Assembly (NCBI GenBank): GCA_947476145.1
Contig: CANJPH010000001.1
Location: 97,362 to 161,361, forward strand
Source: Bacteroidota bacterium
GTDB taxonomy: Bacteria; Bacteroidota; Bacteroidia; Chitinophagales; Chitinophagaceae
Length of the DNA: 64,000 nucleotides
Direction of reading: 5' to 3'
The position numbers were made by a program, and so were the translations under genes. The notes beneath the pieces were generated by a model. The model was given only the letters and a program-made list of their open reading frames with translations, was not told the DNA's origin and made no database searches. Numbering within the stretch: the stretch's first letter is position 1; the number at the start of each line of letters is the position of its first letter. Positions 8,028-16,837 of the stretch are shown here, piece by piece.

Positions 8028-8579
8028 ATGTCATTTCAATTATCAAATATCAATCCCCAATGGACTTTATTTTTAGATAGAGATGGCGTAATCAATGTCG
8101 AAAAGAATCAGGACTATATCAGGAATTGGAATGAGTTTCAATTTTATGAAGAAAGTTTATTAGCACTCCCCATTCTAGCTAAAAAGTTTGAGACTATTGT
8201 CATTACAACCAATCAAAAAGGAATTGGGAAAGGGCTTATGACGCACGAGGATATCAGCCATATCCATACCAATATGATGAATGCCATTCGAAATGTAGGT
8301 GGCCGCATTGATCAAATTTATTACTGTGCCGATGTAGACAGCCTTTCACCCAATAGAAAACCACAAACAGGAATGGCTTTACAGGCAAAAGCACAATTCC
8401 CGCATATCAACTTTCAAGAATCCATCATGGTTGGAAATAGATCAAGTGATATGCATTTTGGGAGAAACGCAGGCATGCATACTGTATTTTTAGCCACTAC
8501 ACATCCCGAGACGGCTTTTCCAGATGAAACCATTGATTATCGTTTTGATAATTTATTGGCATTTGCAAATGCTTTGTAA
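8028..8579 (+). CDS. gmhB: Heptose bisphosphate phosphatase-type HAD hydrolase
   Basis: Predicted to remove a phosphate from D-glycero-D-manno-heptose 1,7-bisphosphate. 183 aa HAD-IIIA protein: FLDRDGVINVEKN (nucleophile and acid Asp, about 16-28), TTNQKGIGKG, and RKPQTGM. The Zn-binding cysteine loop of classical GmhB is not present: only one Cys remains (YYCADVDS). Motif IV reads GNRSSD where GDxxxD is more usual. Both deviations leave some doubt about exact substrate, but its position 3 nt after gmhA supports heptose synthesis. No hldE/hddA-type kinase-adenylyltransferase gene is in the window. Confidence 0.85.
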   Translation: MSFQLSNINPQWTLFLDRDGVINVEKNQDYIRNWNEFQFYEESLLALPILAKKFETIVITTNQKGIGKGLMTHEDISHIHTNMMNAIRNVGGRIDQIYYCADVDSLSPNRKPQTGMALQAKAQFPHINFQESIMVGNRSSDMHFGRNAGMHTVFLATTHPETAFPDETIDYRFDNLLAFANAL

Positions 8580-8602
8580 ACAAAAAATTTTTAAATTTAA
8601 AG

Positions 8603-9418
8603 ATGGTAAAGCAACTTCTATTAATGAGTGTACTATTTTTTAGCGGAAACGATTTAATAGCACAAGTTAAAGTGGATAGTACTGGAGTTACTATTCAGCA
8701 ATACGCTACATTAATGCAAGAGAACGATACATTAGCAATTAGAATACAACAAGATAGTTTGCTCACTCTAAAATTATGGGAGTCACTGTCAAGTCCTTAT
8801 TCCTTTGAATATCATTTTGATTCCTTACAATCTGTTCGTCAAATCAGCTCACCTGATGGTCGTTTTAAATTATTTACCTGGCAGCTAGCATTAAACAATG
8901 AGCATTATGTTCAGAGAGGAATTATTCAATATAAAAACATGGATGGCACCATTCAACTACAAAAGCTCTATGACATTGCAGATGAAATAGAAGATGCCAA
9001 TAGCTTTGAAGGAAATGCTAAACAGTGGATAGGTGCTGTATATTATGAGCTCATTCAAAATGAGTTCCAGGGAAAAAAATATTATACATTATTAGGCTTT
9101 GATGCTTATGATAAAAGTATTACTCAAAAAATGATTGAAGTATTACATTTTGAAAACGAACAACCCATTTTTGGTGGTGATTTTTTTATTTATCCCCCAG
9201 ACGAAACCTATCCTGAAGCACCCAGTAAAAGATTTATTTACAGCTATAAAAAAGGCAGTAATGCAATCATACGGTATGACAGCGATAGCAAAGCCATTGT
9301 TCTATCCGAATTGGCAAGTACACAAAATAATTTAAAAGAAAAAAGTACACTTGTTCCCACTGGAGACGAAGTGTACTTTATATGGAAAAATGGGAAATGG
9401 ATAATGCCTAATAAATAG
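8603..9418 (+). CDS. Secreted protein of unknown function
   Basis: Not recognised. 271 aa with an N-terminal signal peptide (LLLMSVLFFSGNDLIAQ, cleavage likely after IAQ at about residue 21), so periplasmic or outer-membrane associated. The mature part is mixed alpha/beta by eye, without cysteines or obvious catalytic motifs; it contains SPDGRFKLFTWQL and a repeated pattern of short beta-like segments ending GDEVYFIWKNGKWIMP. It begins 23 nt after gmhB and is the last gene of the run before convergent lepA, so it may serve surface glycan export, but nothing in the sequence proves it. Confidence 0.75.
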   Translation: MVKQLLLMSVLFFSGNDLIAQVKVDSTGVTIQQYATLMQENDTLAIRIQQDSLLTLKLWESLSSPYSFEYHFDSLQSVRQISSPDGRFKLFTWQLALNNEHYVQRGIIQYKNMDGTIQLQKLYDIADEIEDANSFEGNAKQWIGAVYYELIQNEFQGKKYYTLLGFDAYDKSITQKMIEVLHFENEQPIFGGDFFIYPPDETYPEAPSKRFIYSYKKGSNAIIRYDSDSKAIVLSELASTQNNLKEKSTLVPTGDEVYFIWKNGKWIMPNK

Positions 9419-9433
9419 GCAACCCACCATTTT

Positions 9434-11218
9434 TTAATCTAATTTTAATACGGCTAAAAATGCTTCCTGTGGAATTTCTACATTCCCTATTTGACGCATT
9501 CTCTTTTTACCTTCTTTCTGCTTTTCTAATAACTTACGTTTACGACTAATATCGCCACCATAACATTTTGCAGTAACGTCCTTACGCATCGCAGAGATAT
9601 TTTCACGAGCTACCACTTTCGCCCCAATGGCCGCTTGAATAGCAATTTGAAATTGTTGTTTGGTTAATAACTCTTTTAATTTCTCGCAAAGTTTACGACC
9701 AAAATCTGCTGATTTTCCTCTGTGAATTAAGGCGCTCAAAGCATCCACTTTTTCATTATTTAATAAGATATCCATTTTTACAATATCTGCTTCTCTGAAT
9801 CCTATTTGCGTATAGTCGAAAGATGCATACCCTCTGGTACCACTCTTTAATTTATCATAGAAATCAAATACAATCTCGGTTAATGGCATTTCAAAAATTA
9901 ACTCCACACGAGTAGGCGTTAAATAACTTTGGTTAATTAACATTCCACGTTTTCCTAAACATAATGTGATAATGTTTCCAATATAATCCGGAGTAGTAAT
10001 AATTTGTGCTCTAATAAAAGGCTCTTCGATATAATCCACCTTCACTGGATCCGGCATTTCTGCAGGATTGTTTACAATAATTTTTTCTTTCCTAGTTGTA
10101 TAGGCTATAAAACTTACGTTAGGTACCGTAGTAATCACCGTTTGGTTAAACTCACGCTCTAAACGCTCTTGAATTATTTCCATATGCAATAAACCAAGGA
10201 ATCCGCAACGGAATCCAAAACCCAATGCTTGTGAAGTTTCTAATTCAAAAGTTAACGAAGCATCATTTAATTGCAGCTTTTCCATACAATCACGCAATTC
10301 CTCAAATTCGTCTGTGTTCACCGGATAAATACCCGCAAATACCATGGGCTTCACCTCCTCAAAACCATGAATCATTTCTCCTGGATTATTGGCAAGGGTA
10401 ATGGTGTCTCCTACTTTTACTTCTTTAGCGTTTTTGATACCTGTAATAATATATCCTACATCACCTGCTCTTACTTCTTCCTTTGGCGTCATGGCTAATT
10501 TTAACACACCAACCTCATCGGCATTATAATCTTTACCGGATGCTACAAAACGAATTTTATCATTCTTTTTTAACACTCCATTCATAATACGATAGTATAC
10601 AATAATCCCTCTAAAATTATTAAATACACTATCAAAAATTAAGGCTTGTAGTGGGGCTTGTGGGTCACCAATAGGCCCAGGGATTCTTTCACAAACTGCT
10701 TGTAAAATTTCTTCTATACCAATTCCACTTCTTCCGCTCGCTAATAATATATCTTCCTGTTTGCAACCAATTAAATCAATAATCTGATCGGTTACTTCTG
10801 GAATTTTTGCACCATCCATATCAATCTTATTAATTACCGGGATAATCTCTAAATTGTTATCTAATGCTAAGTATAAGTTTGAAATTGTTTGGGCTTGTAT
10901 ACCTTGTGATGCATCCACTAATAAAAGCGCCCCTTCACAAGCGGCTAATGCACGGCTTACTTCATAACTAAAGTCAACGTGACCTGGTGTATCAATTAAG
11001 TTTAAGGTATAGGTTTCCCCTTTATGAATATAATTAATTTGAATCGCATGACTCTTAATGGTAATTCCTTTTTCACGCTCTAAATCCATATCATCTAATA
11101 CCTGATTCATCATTTCACGTTCTGTAATGGTCTTGGTATGTTCCAGTAAACGGTCTGCCAAGGTACTTTTACCGTGATCGATGTGTGCGATGATACAAAA
11201 ATTTCTAATGTTCTTCAT
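9434..11218 (-). CDS. lepA: Elongation factor 4 (LepA)
   Basis: Ribosome-associated translational GTPase affecting initiation and back-translocation. 594 aa, normal length. G1 [16 protein letters not shown] at the N-terminus, G2 region [10 protein letters not shown]3 [13 protein letters not shown]4 NKIDMDGA, G5-like SGRSGIG. The LepA-specific C-terminal domain is complete, with [13 protein letters not shown] near the end. Starts 24 nt after the tpiA stop on the same strand, so probably co-transcribed with tpiA. Convergent with the secreted unknown at 8603-9418 with 15 nt between stops. Confidence 0.98.
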   Translation of the reverse strand: MKNIRNFCIIAHIDHGKSTLADRLLEHTKTITEREMMNQVLDDMDLEREKGITIKSHAIQINYIHKGETYTLNLIDTPGHVDFSYEVSRALAACEGALLLVDASQGIQAQTISNLYLALDNNLEIIPVINKIDMDGAKIPEVTDQIIDLIGCKQEDILLASGRSGIGIEEILQAVCERIPGPIGDPQAPLQALIFDSVFNNFRGIIVYYRIMNGVLKKNDKIRFVASGKDYNADEVGVLKLAMTPKEEVRAGDVGYIITGIKNAKEVKVGDTITLANNPGEMIHGFEEVKPMVFAGIYPVNTDEFEELRDCMEKLQLNDASLTFELETSQALGFGFRCGFLGLLHMEIIQERLEREFNQTVITTVPNVSFIAYTTRKEKIIVNNPAEMPDPVKVDYIEEPFIRAQIITTPDYIGNIITLCLGKRGMLINQSYLTPTRVELIFEMPLTEIVFDFYDKLKSGTRGYASFDYTQIGFREADIVKMDILLNNEKVDALSALIHRGKSADFGRKLCEKLKELLTKQQFQIAIQAAIGAKVVARENISAMRKDVTAKCYGGDISRKRKLLEKQKEGKKRMRQIGNVEIPQEAFLAVLKLD

Positions 11219-11242
11219 ATAGTGAAACTAGTCTTTTAAAAC

Positions 11243-12004
11243 TTATTTAAGTGCGTTTATAATAGCCGAAAATTCGGTAGCGATTAAGGAAGCGCCCCCT
11301 ACTAATCCACCATCCACATCGGGCTGTGAAAAAATTTCTTTTGCATTAGATGCTTTTACACTACCACCATATAAAATTGAAATTTGATCTGCAATTTCTT
11401 GGCCATATTTGTCAGCAAATACCGAACGGATATAAGCATGTATTTCTTGCGCTTGCTCACTGCTTGCTGTTTTACCAGTACCAATCGCCCAAATAGGCTC
11501 ATAGGCAATTACCACTTTCGTGATTTGTTCTGCTGATAAATGAAATAAGGAATTTTTTAATTGCGTTTCAACAAAACTATTTTGAGTACCTGCCTCTCTA
11601 ATGTCTAAAGGTTCCCCACAACAAAATATAGGCGTACTTCCTGCCGCTAAAACAGCATCCGTTTTTTCTGCTAAAAAACCATCCGACTCCCCAAAATATT
11701 CACGACGCTCAGAGTGTCCTATTACAATATGCTTTACACCAACCGATGCAAACATAGGAGCAGAAATCTCACCTGTATATGCACCATTTGATTTTGGATA
11801 ACAATTTTGAGCCGCTATATAATAGTTGTTTTTACCAGTTAACTTTTGAGTAGCTAGTGGTATATAAATTGCAGGTACCGCAAAAATGGCTTCTTGGTGA
11901 GCAGATAAATTATGTTCGGTAACTAATAACTGATCAAATAAAGTGGCTGCTTCTGAAACACTCAAATTCATCTTCCAATTGGCCGCTGCAATTTGTTTTC
12001 TCAT
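11243..12004 (-). CDS. tpiA: Triose-phosphate isomerase
   Basis: Interconverts dihydroxyacetone phosphate and glyceraldehyde 3-phosphate in glycolysis. 253 aa from the ATG at 12004 (MRKQIAAANWKMN), the normal TIM start. The frame stays open to 12049, but that extension overlaps a -7 box and is not TIM-like. Signature residues: Lys in NWKMN, catalytic His in IGHSERREYFGE, catalytic Glu in AYEPIWAIGTGKTAS, and phosphate-binding YGGSVKASNA and GGLVGGASL. Confidence 0.97.
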   Translation of the reverse strand: MRKQIAAANWKMNLSVSEAATLFDQLLVTEHNLSAHQEAIFAVPAIYIPLATQKLTGKNNYYIAAQNCYPKSNGAYTGEISAPMFASVGVKHIVIGHSERREYFGESDGFLAEKTDAVLAAGSTPIFCCGEPLDIREAGTQNSFVETQLKNSLFHLSAEQITKVVIAYEPIWAIGTGKTASSEQAQEIHAYIRSVFADKYGQEIADQISILYGGSVKASNAKEIFSQPDVDGGLVGGASLIATEFSAIINALK

Positions 12005-12046
12005 ATTGTAAATAGTTGTAATGTAAATTGGGGTTAATTTGCCGTG

Positions 12047-12054
12047 CAAAGGTA
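12047..12054 (-). promoter_or_regulatory. -7 promoter box of tpiA
   Basis: Minus strand TACCTTTG, followed by CAC as in many Bacteroidota promoters, 42 nt before the tpiA ATG. It supports the start at 12004 over the longer frame. The -33 element is not clear. Confidence 0.55.
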
Positions 12055-12093
12055 ATTAAAAATTAACTGAAAGAGACTATAAACAAAGGGGGT

Positions 12094-13257
12094 TTAGGCA
12101 CTTAAATGGTGCAAATGCAACAAAATCTGTTGCTCTTCTTCAGATATAGTTGACCCTTTTAATTTTTTCCAATTTTGGAGATCCTCAAACACTTTCTCAA
12201 ACTGATAACCCGGCAAAACGCCCCAGGTAAAATTGGGTAAATTTTTAGGTAGTAACCCATTGCCAAATATATTGGCACTAACTCCTATATAAGAACCCGT
12301 ATTGATACTAGACTGAATGGCAAAACGACTATAGTCACCAACCAACATGCCCATTTTCTGACCAATGGTGTCCCAAATTTGCTTGGCTTCATTCCACATT
12401 TGTATTGGGCCAGCGGTATTTTTGATATTGCTATTACAGGTCCCCGCGCCCAAATTGCACCAATAACCTATAATACTATCCCCTAAATATCCTTCATGCC
12501 CTTTATTGGAATACCCCATTAAAATAGAGTTCTTAATTTCACCTCCAGCAATACAAGCAGGGCCAATAGTAGTACTACCATAGATACTTGTATTCATCTT
12601 TACCACTCCTTTTTGCCCTAATACAAAAGGTCCTCTAATGCTCGCTCCTTCCATTACAACTGCTTCTTTACCAATATAAATAGGCCCTTCAGTTGCATTT
12701 AAATTACAACATAAAACAGTGGCTCCTTCTTCTATAAAAATTTGATCGGCTTGAATGACCCTATTGCTCGAATGAATCGCAATAGATTTTCTGTTTTCCT
12801 TGATCCATTCGTAGTCTCTTTTAATAAAGTTTGCATGTAATTGCAATAAATGAATAGGGTCATTTATAAATTGAGCACTTGGATAATTGATTGGTTTATA
12901 GATAGCCAATAATATATCGGCTAGGTTTCGCTCCTTTGAACAAGTTGCTATCCATTTACCGGAAGCACTGACTAATTTTTCGCCTTCTTTTAGCTGATCA
13001 ATTTGTTTTACTAAATCAGGAGTTGGGATACAGGTTACATTTATAAAAAATAAACTTTCATCCGTTTTCAAAACTGGCTGATCGGCATGTAAGATTTGTA
13101 AATAATTGACCGTAAAAACACCCATTTCTTCCTTCACATATTGTTCCCATCTTTCCTTAAAAGTGAAAATGCCTACTCTACATGCTGCCAGGGATCTGGT
13201 TAACGTAAAGGGATAAAAATTTTCTCTATCTGGGATGTCTACTAAAAGGTAACGCAT
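12094..13257 (-). CDS. GlmU-like sugar nucleotidyltransferase (alternative bacterial GlmU type)
   Basis: 387 aa. The length and order fit the Bacteroidota GlmU-related family: an N-terminal half (about 1-190, starting MRYLLVDIPDRENFYP) that lacks the classical GxGTRM pyrophosphorylase loop, then a left-handed beta-helix of hexapeptide repeats (about 195-330; ASIRGPFVLG, ISNS-like turns, SIIGYWCNLGAGTCNSN). Such proteins are proposed to act in UDP-GlcNAc formation (glucosamine-1-phosphate acetyl/uridylyl transfer), feeding peptidoglycan and LPS. It lies upstream of tpiA and lepA on the same strand, 89 nt before the tpiA ATG; both have their own -7 boxes. Confidence 0.82.
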   Translation of the reverse strand: MRYLLVDIPDRENFYPFTLTRSLAACRVGIFTFKERWEQYVKEEMGVFTVNYLQILHADQPVLKTDESLFFINVTCIPTPDLVKQIDQLKEGEKLVSASGKWIATCSKERNLADILLAIYKPINYPSAQFINDPIHLLQLHANFIKRDYEWIKENRKSIAIHSSNRVIQADQIFIEEGATVLCCNLNATEGPIYIGKEAVVMEGASIRGPFVLGQKGVVKMNTSIYGSTTIGPACIAGGEIKNSILMGYSNKGHEGYLGDSIIGYWCNLGAGTCNSNIKNTAGPIQMWNEAKQIWDTIGQKMGMLVGDYSRFAIQSSINTGSYIGVSANIFGNGLLPKNLPNFTWGVLPGYQFEKVFEDLQNWKKLKGSTISEEEQQILLHLHHLSA

Positions 13258-13274
13258 GGTAGCAATTTATGGTG

Positions 13275-13282
13275 CAAATTTA
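13275..13282 (-). promoter_or_regulatory. -7 promoter box of the GlmU-like gene
   Basis: Minus strand TAAATTTG, followed by CACC, 17 nt upstream of the ATG at 13257. Exact TAnnTTTG match; no convincing -33. Confidence 0.5.
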
Positions 13283-13335
13283 ATGTAATCTAGTATTCCC
13301 CTTACTCATTTCCTAACAGATGTTTATTAATTGCT

Positions 13336-13343
13336 TATTTTTG
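13336..13343 (+). promoter_or_regulatory. -7 promoter box of pruA
   Basis: TATTTTTG, an exact TAnnTTTG match ending 18 nt before the pruA ATG. The -33 region has only a weak TTTC. Confidence 0.5.
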
Positions 13344-13361
13344 TAGTCTAATACATTTACT

Positions 13362-14993
13362 ATGCAATTTGGAACTTTTAACTACCCTAGTCCTGCCAAT
13401 GAACCCGTTTTAAATTACGCACCAGGTTCGCCCGAAAAATTAGCTTTAAAAAAAGCATTGGCTAGCTTAAAGAAAAAGACAATCGACATCCCAATGTATA
13501 TAAATGGAAAAGCGGTTAGGACAGGTAAAAAAATAAGTATCCGCCCACCACACGAAATCAAACATGTACTTGGACATTTTCATATGGGGAACAAGGGACA
13601 TGTTGAACAAGCCATTCAAACTGCTTTAAAAGTAAGAACAGAATGGTCTAATATGAATTGGGAAACAAGAGCACATATATTTTTAAAAGCGGCCGATTTA
13701 TTAGCGACTAAATATCGTTTTGAAATGAATGCAGCAACCATGCTTGGACAAAGTAAAAATGCATACCAAGCGGAAATTGATGCAGCCTGTGAGTTAATTG
13801 ATTTCTTGAGATTTAACGTTCATTTTTTAAGTGAAATATATAAACAACAACCCGTGTCGGCTCCTGGTATTCATAACCGTATGGAGTGGAGAGGTTTGGA
13901 AGGATTTGTGTTAGCAGTAACGCCCTTTAACTTTACAGCCATTGGCGCTAATTTGCCAAGTTCAGCTGCCATGTGCGGCAATGTGGTAGTTTGGAAACCA
14001 TCTGATGCACAAATTTATTCTGCACAATTATTTATGCGTATTTTAAAAGAAGCAGGATTGCCAGATGGGGTTATTAATATGGTATATGTAGATGGTCCTG
14101 TATTAGGCAATGTTTGTTTTAAACATCCCGATTTTGCTGGCGTACACTTTACCGGATCAACAGGTGTGTTTAATAATATGTGGAAACAAATTGGAGAAAA
14201 TATTGGAAATTATAAAACCTATCCAAGAATTGTGGGTGAAACGGGTGGAAAGGATTTTGTGATGGTACATCCATCTGCCGATGTAGATACCGTAGTTGCT
14301 GCGTTAGCGAGAGGTGCGTTTGAATACCAAGGACAAAAATGTTCAGCTGCATCAAGAGCTTATATACCAAGTAATATTGCTGCTGCCGTAAAAGAAAAAT
14401 TAGTAAAAGCAGTACAGTCCATGAAAGTGGGAACGGTGGAAGATTTTTCTAATTTTGTAAATGCAGTAATCAGTGAAAAATCATTTGATCAAATTGCTAG
14501 CTATATTAACAAAGCAAAAAAAGATAAAAAAGCAAAGATTTTAGTTGGTGGAAATTTCAGTAAAAAGTTGGGCTATTTTGTGGAACCCACCGTCATTGAA
14601 ACATCGGATCCCAAATACCTTACCATGTGTGAGGAAATCTTTGGTCCAGTATTAACGATCTATACTTACCCAGCAGCCAAATTTGAAAAAACATTAGAAT
14701 TAGTAAACAGTACTTCAAAATATGCCTTAACGGGTTCTATCATCTCACAAGACCGTGCGGCTATTGAACTAGCTACCGAAAAGCTACGTCATGCGGCCGG
14801 TAATTTCTATATTAACGATAAACCATCAGGTGCCGTGGTAGGTCAACAACCTTTTGGAGGTGCCAGGGCTTCAGGAACCAACGATAAGGCAGGAAGTATG
14901 CTTAATTTATACCGTTGGTTAAGCGCCAGAACCATAAAGGAGACCTTTAACCCCCCAACTGACTATAAATACCCATTTTTAAACGAAGCATAA
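13362..14993 (+). CDS. pruA: L-glutamate gamma-semialdehyde dehydrogenase (1-pyrroline-5-carboxylate dehydrogenase)
   Basis: NAD-dependent oxidation of glutamate semialdehyde to glutamate, the second step of proline catabolism. 543 aa, matching the stand-alone PruA/ALDH4 type of Bacteroidota and mitochondria. Seen: cofactor-site TPFNFTAIGANLPSSA, the Lys of VVWKPSD, the glycine loop FTGSTGVF, the catalytic Glu in GETGGKDFV, the nucleophile Cys in GQKCSAASR, and EEIFGPVLTIY. The C-terminus holds QQPFGGARASGTNDKAG, typical of the family. No proline dehydrogenase gene is in the window; pdhA follows after 61 nt with its own -7 box. Confidence 0.97.
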   Translation: MQFGTFNYPSPANEPVLNYAPGSPEKLALKKALASLKKKTIDIPMYINGKAVRTGKKISIRPPHEIKHVLGHFHMGNKGHVEQAIQTALKVRTEWSNMNWETRAHIFLKAADLLATKYRFEMNAATMLGQSKNAYQAEIDAACELIDFLRFNVHFLSEIYKQQPVSAPGIHNRMEWRGLEGFVLAVTPFNFTAIGANLPSSAAMCGNVVVWKPSDAQIYSAQLFMRILKEAGLPDGVINMVYVDGPVLGNVCFKHPDFAGVHFTGSTGVFNNMWKQIGENIGNYKTYPRIVGETGGKDFVMVHPSADVDTVVAALARGAFEYQGQKCSAASRAYIPSNIAAAVKEKLVKAVQSMKVGTVEDFSNFVNAVISEKSFDQIASYINKAKKDKKAKILVGGNFSKKLGYFVEPTVIETSDPKYLTMCEEIFGPVLTIYTYPAAKFEKTLELVNSTSKYALTGSIISQDRAAIELATEKLRHAAGNFYINDKPSGAVVGQQPFGGARASGTNDKAGSMLNLYRWLSARTIKETFNPPTDYKYPFLNEA

Positions 14994-15027
14994 GCCTGTT
15001 TTTCGTCCATTTTTAATGTGAAAACAG

Positions 15028-15035
15028 TATATTTG
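15028..15035 (+). promoter_or_regulatory. -7 promoter box of pdhA
   Basis: TATATTTG, exact match to TAnnTTTG, ending 19 nt before the GTG start at 15055. A weak T-rich -33 candidate lies near 14999-15005. Confidence 0.5.
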
Positions 15036-15054
15036 CGCTCAAAAATAAAGGACT

Positions 15055-16050
15055 GTGGCCCAAAATTTTTCTAAAGAAACCTACCTGTATTGGTATGAAT
15101 TGATGCAACTAATACGTCAATTTGAATCCAAATCGGAGGAAATGTATAAAATGGCTGGTAAAATCCGAGGATTTTTCCACGTTTACAATGGTCAAGAAGC
15201 CATTGCTGCGGGATGTATGACTGCAACCAATCATGAAGATCCATTCATCACAGGATACCGAGACCACGGTTTAGCGCTTGCAAAAGGGATGAGCCCAAAT
15301 GCTGCGATGGCCGAATTATATGGCAAAGCAACGGGATGTTCTAAAGGAAAAGGTGGAAGCATGCACTTATTTGATAAAGCCAATTATTTTTTTGGGGGTC
15401 ATGGAATTGTAGGTGCTCAAATTGGAACAGGTGCTGGATTAGCATTTGCTGAACAATATCGTGATTCTAAAAATGTGGTACTGTGTTTCTTTGGAGACGG
15501 TGCAGCGCGCCAAGGAATGTTGCATGAAGTTTTTAACTTAGCCATGTTGTGGAAGTTACCAGTTGTTTTTATTTGTGAGAATAATAATTACGCAATGGGT
15601 ACTTCAATTGAAAGAACCAGTAATGTAGTTGATATTTATAAATTAGCGGATGGTTATGAAATGCCAGCTGATAAAATTGATGGTATGACAGCGGAAGCAG
15701 TCCACGAAGGTGTTGCCAGAGCAGTGAAGCGTGCACGTGAAGGAGATGGTCCTACCCTTTTAGAAATGAAAACCTATCGTTACAGAGGTCATTCAGTTTC
15801 CGATCCTCAAAAATATAGATCAAAGGATGAGGTAGAAGAATATAAAAATCAGGACCCGATTACCAAGGTTGCACATACTATTTTAACGAATAAATATGCA
15901 ACAGAAGCAGAATTAAAAGCAATAGACGATAAGATTTCGGCGATTGTGGATGGTTCAGTGAAATTTGCGGAAGATAGCCCATGGCCAGATGACAGCGAGG
16001 TTTTGAAAGATGTATACATTGATCAATCCTACCCTTTCATCGTAGACTAA
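15055..16050 (+). CDS. pdhA: Pyruvate dehydrogenase E1 component, alpha subunit
   Basis: Thiamine-diphosphate-dependent decarboxylation of pyruvate in the pyruvate dehydrogenase complex. 331 aa from a GTG start; no ATG is available upstream. Seen: YNGQEAIAAGC, YRDHGLALAKG, GKGGSMHLF, the TPP motif GDGAARQG...NNNYAMGT, and the phosphorylation-loop-like YRYRGHSVSDP. The beta subunit is not adjacent (a TPR protein follows), and an E2 gene lies 13 kb away at 29398, so the complex is encoded at scattered sites. Branched-chain E1 alpha is less likely given the closeness to PdhA motifs. Confidence 0.93.
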   Translation: MAQNFSKETYLYWYELMQLIRQFESKSEEMYKMAGKIRGFFHVYNGQEAIAAGCMTATNHEDPFITGYRDHGLALAKGMSPNAAMAELYGKATGCSKGKGGSMHLFDKANYFFGGHGIVGAQIGTGAGLAFAEQYRDSKNVVLCFFGDGAARQGMLHEVFNLAMLWKLPVVFICENNNYAMGTSIERTSNVVDIYKLADGYEMPADKIDGMTAEAVHEGVARAVKRAREGDGPTLLEMKTYRYRGHSVSDPQKYRSKDEVEEYKNQDPITKVAHTILTNKYATEAELKAIDDKISAIVDGSVKFAEDSPWPDDSEVLKDVYIDQSYPFIVD

Positions 16051-16081
16051 ACATTAAAAAAGAAATATACAATACAATATC

Positions 16082-16738
16082 ATGAGTGAAATTAATCAAC
16101 AAGAACAGAACCATTCCGAGCATTTCGTAAAGAAGAATCAAAAGCAAATAACTGCATTCTTAGTAATTTTGGTATTAACGCTAGGTGGTTACTTTGGATA
16201 TATGGAGCTGTATCAAAAACCACGTGAAGTAAAAGCAGCAGATGCTATGTTTGCAGCTGAAAATTATTTTTTCCAAGATTCTTCCAAATTGGTTTTAAAT
16301 GGAGATGGAACAAGTAAAGGTGTTTTATATATTATCAAAACATACAGTGGTACAAAAGCTGCTAATCTTGCAAAGTTTTATGCAGGGGTTAGCTACTTTA
16401 AACTTGGAGATTTAAACAAATCTGTAGAGTATTTAAAAGACTTTTCATCTGATGCTAAACAAATCCAATCTATTGCTTACGGAACCTTAGGAGATGCTTA
16501 TGCTGATTTAAAAAAGAATACAGAAGCCTTAGATTATTATAAAAAAGCAGGTGCTAATTTCCCAGAAGACGAAATCATTTCTTCTGAATACTTATTCCGT
16601 GCAGCTCAATTACAAGAAGTTTTAGGTAAAACAGACGACGCAGTAGCTATCTATAAAGATATCAAAGCTAAATACCCTAAAACTGAAATTGGATTAAATG
16701 TAGATAAATTCATATTTAAATTGAAAGTGCAACCTTAA
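16082..16738 (+). CDS. Membrane-anchored tetratricopeptide-repeat protein (YfgM-like)
   Basis: 218 aa. A charged N-terminal stretch is followed by one transmembrane helix (about residues 24-42, ITAFLVILVLTLGGYFGYM) and then a helical region with TPR-like repeats: around 85-115 (AANLAKFYAGVSYFKLGDL), 125-150 (LGDAYADLKKNTEALDYYKK) and 165-195. The topology resembles YfgM, a periplasmic-facing helper of the Sec translocon, but equivalence is inference. It starts 31 nt after pdhA and is closed by a strong terminator, so it is likely in the pdhA transcript. Confidence 0.8.
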   Translation: MSEINQQEQNHSEHFVKKNQKQITAFLVILVLTLGGYFGYMELYQKPREVKAADAMFAAENYFFQDSSKLVLNGDGTSKGVLYIIKTYSGTKAANLAKFYAGVSYFKLGDLNKSVEYLKDFSSDAKQIQSIAYGTLGDAYADLKKNTEALDYYKKAGANFPEDEIISSEYLFRAAQLQEVLGKTDDAVAIYKDIKAKYPKTEIGLNVDKFIFKLKVQP

Positions 16739-16758
16739 TTCCTTTCAAAAGCCATATT

Positions 16759-16798
16759 AAAAAAGCATTCTCCACATATTGTTGAGAATGCTTTTTTG
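16759..16798 (+). terminator. Rho-independent terminator after the TPR gene
   Basis: A perfect 14-bp stem (16759-16772 with 16784-16797) with an 11-nt loop and a T-tract. It ends the pdhA-TPR unit just before the next promoter. Confidence 0.9.
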
Positions 16799-16805
16799 TT
16801 TCTGC

Positions 16806-16834
16806 TTGTTATTTATATACAATTCGTATTTTTG
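16806..16834 (+). promoter_or_regulatory. Promoter of the LutA-like gene (-33 and -7)
   Basis: TTG at 16806-16808, an 18-nt spacer, and TATTTTTG at 16827-16834. The -7 box ends only 3 nt before the ATG at 16838, implying a leaderless transcript. Confidence 0.6.
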
Positions 16835-16837
16835 ACT

